Shown one piece after another: positions 58,734-64,000 of a stretch of DNA of 64,000 bases; the stretch's first letter is position 1; each line of letters opens with the position of its first letter. A program made the position numbers and the translations under genes. The notes beneath the pieces were generated by a model. That model was not told the DNA's origin and made no database searches. It saw only the letters and a program-made list of their open reading frames with translations. Source of the stretch: Hemerocallis citrina (lineage: Eukaryota; Streptophyta; Magnoliopsida; Asparagales; Asphodelaceae); contig CM030367.1 of assembly GCA_017893485.1 (NCBI GenBank), positions 84,016,853 through 84,080,852 of the forward strand, given 5' to 3'.

Positions 58734-59852
58734 CTAAAAGCTCGACGATGAACCGACCGAAGAAGCCACAGAAGAAGTCGTCGAGTTGTTAGAAGAACAA
58801 CACCTGGGCAACTCCGACACCTCCTCCTCAGCATTAGTAAACCCATCAAACTCCAACCCGAACTGATGCACCATCTTCCCATAATCCCCCCTGGCAGTAC
58901 TCTCCAACACCCTCAACAACTCCTCCGCCTTCCTCTTCCCCCTCTCGCTCTTACCTCTCCCTGCCATCTCTCTCACCACCTCCTCTGCCACCTCCACCTC
59001 CCTTATATCCCACACCGCCCTCTCCCCTCCGCTCATCGCCAAGTTCAGCAACCCGGAGGCCGCATTCTCTCTGACCCTCTCACTTATTACTGCTGACCCA
59101 TTTCCAACTATTATACCTACTAAAACCCTAACCCCTCCAACCTTGCGGAAGGCGTCGACGCACTCATAGCACCCAGCCACCTGCGCAACCACAGCTGAAG
59201 CATCCTCCTTGATACCGACACGACTGTCATTTACTAGGAGGGAGAAGAGAGGTGGGATGGCGTTGAGGGAGACGAGAGTGGGGCGGTTGAGAGGGTAGAG
59301 AGCTAAGGCGAAGAGTGCCTTGAGGGAGTCCTTGAGGCAGCGATCGCGAGTCGTGGAGGGTGATTTTGAAGAGGTGGTGAGGATGAGGGTGATGAGAGAG
59401 GTGATGAGAGGGAGCTTGGAACCGATGATGGGGCGGTAGGCATCGACGGTGAGGAGGCTGTAGACGGTGGCGGCGGCGAGAGGAGGGAGGGACGGGTTGT
59501 TGGGGGATTGGAGGGAGGCGGTGAGGGAGGTGAACAGGGAGGGGCCGGTGGACATGAGAGATTCCGGGGTGGTGATGGAGAGGTTGAGGAGGGTTGCGCA
59601 TGCGTTTTCTTGAATATTCATTTCTTCTTCATCTTTTTTATCTGCTTCTTGATTGTTGTTGTTGTTGTATGAATGTTGTTGATTTGCTCGGGGGAGGAGG
59701 TTGGTGAGGATGGGGATGATGCCGAGGTCGGCGAAGAGGAGGCGGATGTCGGGGTCGTGTTTGGAGAGGAGGCGGATTTCGGAGAGAGTGGAGGAGGTGG
59801 AGGTAGTTAGGCGGTGCATCAGAATGCGTGCCGTGCGCTGCTTGACTTCCAT
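58734..59852 (-). CDS. ARM-repeat protein, U-box-less PUB type, 372 aa
   Basis: A single-exon host gene. The N-terminus MEVKQRTARILMHRL is followed by armadillo-repeat segments: IRLLSKHDPDIRLLFADLG (near 26-45), NACATLLNLS (near 83), RCLKDSLKALFALALYPLNR (near 170) and VAQVAGCYECVDAF (near 218), then ENAASGLLNLAMSGG. ARM repeats are helical and bind partner proteins. The layout matches the U-box-free relatives of plant U-box E3 ligases (U-box domain-containing protein 4-like), which are about 310-360 aa. No U-box is present. An Asn/Gln-rich insert lies near residues 57-70 and the C-terminus is a Ser-rich tail. The start is the first ATG, followed at once by family-like sequence. Confidence 0.9.
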   Translation of the reverse strand: MEVKQRTARILMHRLTTSTSSTLSEIRLLSKHDPDIRLLFADLGIIPILTNLLPRANQQHSYNNNNNQEADKKDEEEMNIQENACATLLNLSITTPESLMSTGPSLFTSLTASLQSPNNPSLPPLAAATVYSLLTVDAYRPIIGSKLPLITSLITLILTTSSKSPSTTRDRCLKDSLKALFALALYPLNRPTLVSLNAIPPLFSLLVNDSRVGIKEDASAVVAQVAGCYECVDAFRKVGGVRVLVGIIVGNGSAVISERVRENAASGLLNLAMSGGERAVWDIREVEVAEEVVREMAGRGKSERGKRKAEELLRVLESTARGDYGKMVHQFGLEFDGFTNAEEEVSELPRCCSSNNSTTSSVASSVGSSSSF

Positions 59853-60570
59853 GGTTGGTGAGATTGGTGATAGAGTTACGTGAATGTGGGAGGGAGGGGC
59901 TGTTTTGTTGTTTTCTTTGGCTGGCTGTTATAATGTTTAATGTTCAGTTTATGTGAACAGACAAATAAATCAAATGCGATAATTTAAAAATGAAAGTTGA
60001 TTGGATTGGGTTGGAGCTGGATACAGGGAAGGGATCGTAGAGACATGTCAACTTCAGTTAGGGGGATTCATTACAATTTGCTGGGAAGAAAAAGGGTGAT
60101 GATGTTGGTGGATGGTTGAATTTCTTAAAATACTCATATTTGGGGGAAAAAAAATTTCGGTCCAACTTTTTAAAAATATTTACCAACCTAATCCACTTTC
60201 GAAAGTATTTACCCAGCTGACCCCATTTTCAGCACGTTAGCATAGAATGCTTTTTGCACCAACAACATATGTCATGTTATTTTTTTCCTTAGATAGTTGT
60301 GGAGTAGTACCATGAAAACTCTCCTGCCAACTCCCCTCTCCTCTTCATCGGTTACATTCTCCGATGCCGTCCCCGTTCAACATACTCCTTCCCTCTAACT
60401 ATCCTCTACAACTCTGAACCCCAACCCCACCCCCCCCCCCCCCCCCCCCCCCCCCCCCTTTTTTTTCTCTCTCTGCATCCGGCCATCCCCCCACACCCCC
60501 CCCCCTCCCCACCACTGTTTGCTTACAGCCGACAAGCCATTCCCACCACTTTACAATGTTAACATAACTA
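59853..60570. other. Upstream region of the ARM-repeat gene and LINE 5' flank
   Basis: Promoter-side sequence of the minus-strand gene (C/T- and A-rich tracts, no clear TATA at a fixed distance). From about 60350 it becomes C-rich, with a 29-base C run (60430-60458) followed by T8. No gene is visible. Confidence 0.5.
60430..60458 (+). repeat. Poly-C run (29 C)
   Basis: Second long C homopolymer within 2 kb, also followed by a T run and CTCTCT, suggesting related sequences or a shared local mutational or assembly cause. Confidence 0.8.
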
Positions 60571-60599
60571 GAGCTCAGTGGGTGCGGGCCCAACGAGAG

Positions 60600-63500
60600 G
60601 GTCCGACACCCACCGACAGCAGCTCAAACTCAGCACGCGACTACCAATGATGCAAATAACCAAAATGTTACCACAGTGCAACCCATCCCTTCACCCACAC
60701 CAGCCCCAGATGTTACTGCTGCTACAACAAAGAAACTGCCAGTGGAAGAGCGAGGATTTAGAGAGCTCAGAGGTGTTCACTCATCGACGAGTGCGCACAC
60801 TCGTGCACATCAGCATCGCGTGGAGAGGAACAAAACTCATCATCGCTCAAGTGTAGGATCCCCAAGAGGCCATGGGCATCACCGCCGACATGAGAATGTC
60901 TACGAGGGAAGGGCCCATCGATGGGGTCCCCCTCCAGGCCATTTCAGGCGGAAAGAAACCCCACCAAGGGGACAATATCGGAGAACTCACGAGGGTGGTG
61001 CACGCAAACATGAAACTGACAGGGAACTACACTATACTTCCAAGTCCAACACCAACCCAGGCAAAAAGTTTTCAACCAAACAATCATCCACAACATCCCA
61101 CTACAAACTACCCTACTAAAACATCTACGGAAATCCCAAGGGATTCACACCCATCCAAACAGCAAAAAGCACAAGGGGAGACTCTCGAACTGCTAAAGCC
61201 AGCCCCTGGTCCCCCCCCCCAAATCCACCACCGAGCAACTCAACCTGCCATCACCACCGGAATGCTGCCAACTGTTATCTCACGCCAAGCATGCCCACGA
61301 AGGTGCGGAGCTAGACGGGACTACAGTTGGGGCAAGTGGCGATGTGGCAGGGGAGGGGCAGTGGATACAAGTCAGGGGTAAGAGAAACAAGCATACAGAG
61401 AGTATCACTAACCTCCAACCTGGTAAAACCATAGGCATCAAGAAACAGAGGAAGGGAAAGAAGAGGTCGGCGTCCGTGTTTTAACTGCGGGGATCTTGGG
61501 CATTTCAGGAGTGAGTGCACAAAAGAAGTTCGATGCCTCAAATGCTTGAAATGGGGCCATCTATCTTACGTTTGTACAAATGTGGTTGAAACACAAAGTG
61601 ACGTTGAGAGGCAGGTGAGTAGAGGGAGATCACCAGACCACCCCACAGTGATACGACTGGCGAAAAGCCTAGAAGCCATTAAAAACGAAGAAAGTTGGTT
61701 GCGGCAATGGTGTGCAGTCGCCAAAATTAAAGCGGGAAGACCATCGGAAGTGCACCTCACACAGGCGCTCACTCAAAAGTGGCCGATGCGCGCCGATAGA
61801 GACTGGGTGGCTAAGAAGTTGTGCCACATGCAGTTCTTGGTCTCATTCCTCTCACCGGCGAAGGTTTCTGAGGTTGTCGGAATGGGGATAGTCGACTTTG
61901 GGCATTTTCAAGTGGAGTTCAGTGCGTGGACGCCAACTTTCGGAGCCGAGCTCCCTCAGGGAGATAAATTTTGGGTTTGGATACATAACATTCCCTTGCA
62001 TTTTTGGAAGAGGGAAGCTCTTCAAGAAATGTTGCCGAATTCGGGAGCATAGAAGAGATAGATGAGAAGACGGTTAGACGATCGGAGCTGGTCTCAGCAA
62101 GGGTTCTCATCAGAAGTGCCGACATCTCCTTGATGACGCGCTTCGCCAAGGTTTACTCCTTCGAAGAATCGTATCTCATCAGGTTTGTGCTAGACAAGAG
62201 GGTCACTCAGCACAGGAACAAACCCCCCCCCCCCCCCAAGCCGTCTACTTCCCTCACAAATCACAGATCTTACAAGCAAGTGGTATCACCAACTAACAAC
62301 CTCACTATTGATGGGTCTCACGAGGTGGAACGAGCTCACCGGGAGATTCTCAAGGCGGCGATGGAGCAGGGACGACACCAACATCCAAAGCAACATGATC
62401 CATACAGAGATGATCGGAGAAGGGACCGTCCCGCAAGACCCAACGGTCAAAAGTCACCTGAGACCTTCAACTCGCTGGATCGAGCGGTGGCCCCAATCGA
62501 CAGCCCTTTTTTGGATGCGCATGCACTGGCAAAGGGAGGAGCTACAGGGGCAGACCCCAAAAATGGGAAAAAAAACCCTCTGCTACGACATGCAGGCTCT
62601 GAACCAGGGGTTGGTGGTTGAGACCACCACTTTGGGGAAGGCGACAGGCGAAAGAAAGCTTTCGACCAAGGAATGGGTCCAAAAGAGTTGGTTTTCATCA
62701 GAAAAAGAACTAGAAGCGACTGGGGAACAGGTGACTTTGGTGTCAGAGGGCGGTCTGGGGAAAGAGGGGAGCGCAGGTCTGCCCAAAACCAGCAAAAGCA
62801 ACTCAAAGGAGATGAGCGCTGAGGGAGTGGGTGAGAAAAATAGGCTTTTAGAAGATGGCGAGTTAGGGAAAGAAGGCAGGGGAGCTCAAGAGCTGGAGAT
62901 TGGCAAAAAGAGGCAAGAAGACGAGTTTGAAGCGTCGTCTTCGTTGAGAACGAAAGATTTTGAAAAAGATAGACTAGGTGGATGCTTTGGACAAAGAGAA
63001 GTCTGAGGCAACCGAACAGCCCACCAATGTAAACGCGCCAGCTGGTAGTGAGGGTAAGCTCACCGCTCATTGCCAAAGCACCCGGAGCAATCACATCGCG
63101 CCAGCAGATACTCTGTTCCGCGGAGTTGAGCTCTCTAAGCTCTATAATGGTCCAACGGAATTGGTGGCGGCATGTGCTCCTGTTATAAGTGCTTGTAGGC
63201 CCAAAGAGGGGTCCACTACACATTATATTGATGATATTTCAGGTTCTGCTCGTGCGATCGACAATCAGCATGTTCATCAGATAGGGAGCGGGCCCATTGA
63301 GGGGACCGCTAAGGAAATCTCTGACCTCACGATGCAGTCGCCAATCGGCGGGCTCAATGAGGAGTCCACGATGAGACAGGCATCTATACAATTACTAAAT
63401 CAGCATGCAGATAGTGAGGAGGATCTAGAAGGACGTCTGAACCTGGACTTCAATCTCTCAGTTTCAGACGAGGAGTCAGAGGATATGGAGGTCATTGCGG

Positions 63501-63670
63501 ATACCCAGAGGGAAATCTCACCGGAGTTTGTCCTGTCCACAGTTCCAGATTCAGCTTCGGGAGATTGTTCGGGACAGTCTCGTAGGGCGACTGGATTCAG
63601 GGTACAAAGAGGGCTCCTGAGATCTCCTAAGAGGGCTCATGCAGAGTCCTTGGATGACTTTTTGGATTGA
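60600..63670 (+). pseudogene. LINE ORF1 (zinc knuckle, DUF4283), frameshifted
   Basis: Coding pieces lie in three frames. 60676-61119: Pro/His/Arg-rich N-terminus. 61450-62052: knuckles CFNCGDLGHFRSEC (61477-61518) and CLKCLKWGHLSYVC (61534-61575), then a DUF4283-like region with CHMQFLVSFLS, FGHFQVEFSAW and FWVWIHNIPLHFW. 62020-62621: its continuation (ISLMTRFAKVYSFEESYLIR) and a basic segment. 62570-63006 and 62978-63670: an acidic, low-complexity tail ending PKRAHAESLDDFLD. Such ORF1 proteins bind the element's RNA. At least three frameshifts separate the pieces, so it is a pseudogene, or some runs are misread. Confidence 0.75.
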
Positions 63671-63965
63671 GCTGCGGCCGCCAAAGCGGCTAAACACGTC
63701 AGTGGAGGTACAAAAAATTTTCTTGCTAATATTTTAAATTTTATATCAGACTCTGATGTTTTTCTATTAGCTATTACCTGTGGTTTAGAAGTCTGTGATA
63801 AAGAACGCAACGCGTTACTTCTTAACAAATTGCGGGTTGGGAATCTGAGAGGGCTAAATCTAGTGCGCTTAAGGAACTAGGAGACAAACCCAGGGGGGTA
63901 ACGATCTCTGAGGGCGAAACCCGCCTGAGCCCCTCACACACGGTCATCTCGGACACGGTTCCCCA

Positions 63966-64000
63966 ATGAATACGCTTTTCTGGAACGTTCGGGGCCAGGG
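63966..64000 (+). CDS. LINE ORF2 start (AP endonuclease-reverse transcriptase), partial
   Basis: ATG at 63966 opens MNTLFWNVRGQG at the very end of the window. FWNVRGxG is the first motif of the apurinic/apyrimidinic-type endonuclease that begins ORF2 of plant L1-like LINEs and nicks target DNA for target-primed reverse transcription. The remaining ~1.2-1.3 kaa (endonuclease, RT) would lie beyond the window, so nothing can be said about its integrity. Confidence 0.85.
   Translation, partial: MNTLFWNVRGQ

Larger units (their letters stand above)
60570..64000 (+). mobile_element. LINE (non-LTR retrotransposon), 5' part
   Basis: A plant L1-type layout: Pro/Thr/Gln-rich start, CCHC knuckles, DUF4283 region and a long variable tail (ORF1), then about 300 bp later the start of ORF2 with an endonuclease N-terminus. 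The element runs off the window. The 5' end is uncertain (60.5-60.6 kb). ORF1 is broken by several frameshifts, many near C or A homopolymers (62224-62237, 62568-62575). Confidence 0.82.

Overview
This window looks like a repeat-dominated stretch of a flowering-plant chromosome, probably a eudicot. The evidence is GT-AG introns in captured gene pieces, plant-type Ty3 and Tork-type Copia retrotransposons, hAT, CACTA, Helitron and LINE elements with plant-specific features, and an AT-rich background. No species can be named from the sequence. I recognise only one ordinary host gene: a single-exon ARM-repeat protein gene on the minus strand (58734-59852). Almost everything else is transposable elements inserted into one another.

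Layout. 1-8939: debris of Ty3/gypsy elements. A pol tail is fused to a truncated LTR. A full-length but heavily mutated Tekay-type chromovirus follows (PBS 774, gag, PR-RT-RNase H, integrase with chromodomain, PPT and 3' LTR start at 6108). Its 3' LTR is itself fused to a piece of a different LTR family. 8940-10047: short intergenic stretch with an array of about ten imperfect hairpins.

10048-53527: what appears to be a single solo LTR (called E), about 3.9 kb by itself, swollen to 43 kb by nested insertions. These are solo LTR C (10450-35401, target duplication ATATT), solo LTR B1 (35846-42757, GCTAT) with B2 inside it (38475-41841, TTGAC), LTR A (about 42832-46431) and LTR D (48985-53099). 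LTR C in turn holds a non-autonomous hAT (10748-11922, GTATCGAT), a 14.7-kb CACTA transposon (12901-27637, GTA) and an inverted solo LTR B4 (30378-34914, TATGT). The CACTA element contains an intact, young Tork-type Copia retrotransposon (13053-18486, TAGCC, 1388-residue polyprotein) and a Helitron (21850-25836). The Helitron carries exon pieces resembling ARPC2, SMC3, a chorein/UHRF1BP1-like protein and SYP61. The rest of the CACTA element carries minus-strand exon pieces resembling VPS13, nardilysin and a protein disulfide isomerase-like protein, several with intact splice sites. B4 contains a 361-bp mini-Helitron.

53738-57339: a hAT transposon with a nearly intact BED-finger/hATC transposase on the minus strand. 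57340-60570: host sequence with the ARM-repeat gene and two long poly-C runs. About 60580-64000: a LINE with a degraded zinc-knuckle/DUF4283 ORF1; the first 12 codons of its endonuclease-RT ORF2 reach the window edge.

Most interesting signals: the palindrome CAGTCGACTG is repeated both in the U3 of the Copia LTR and in its pol linker. A leader hairpin in the long LTRs keeps its pairing while its sequence differs between copies. Two different transposon types in one nest have captured several genes.
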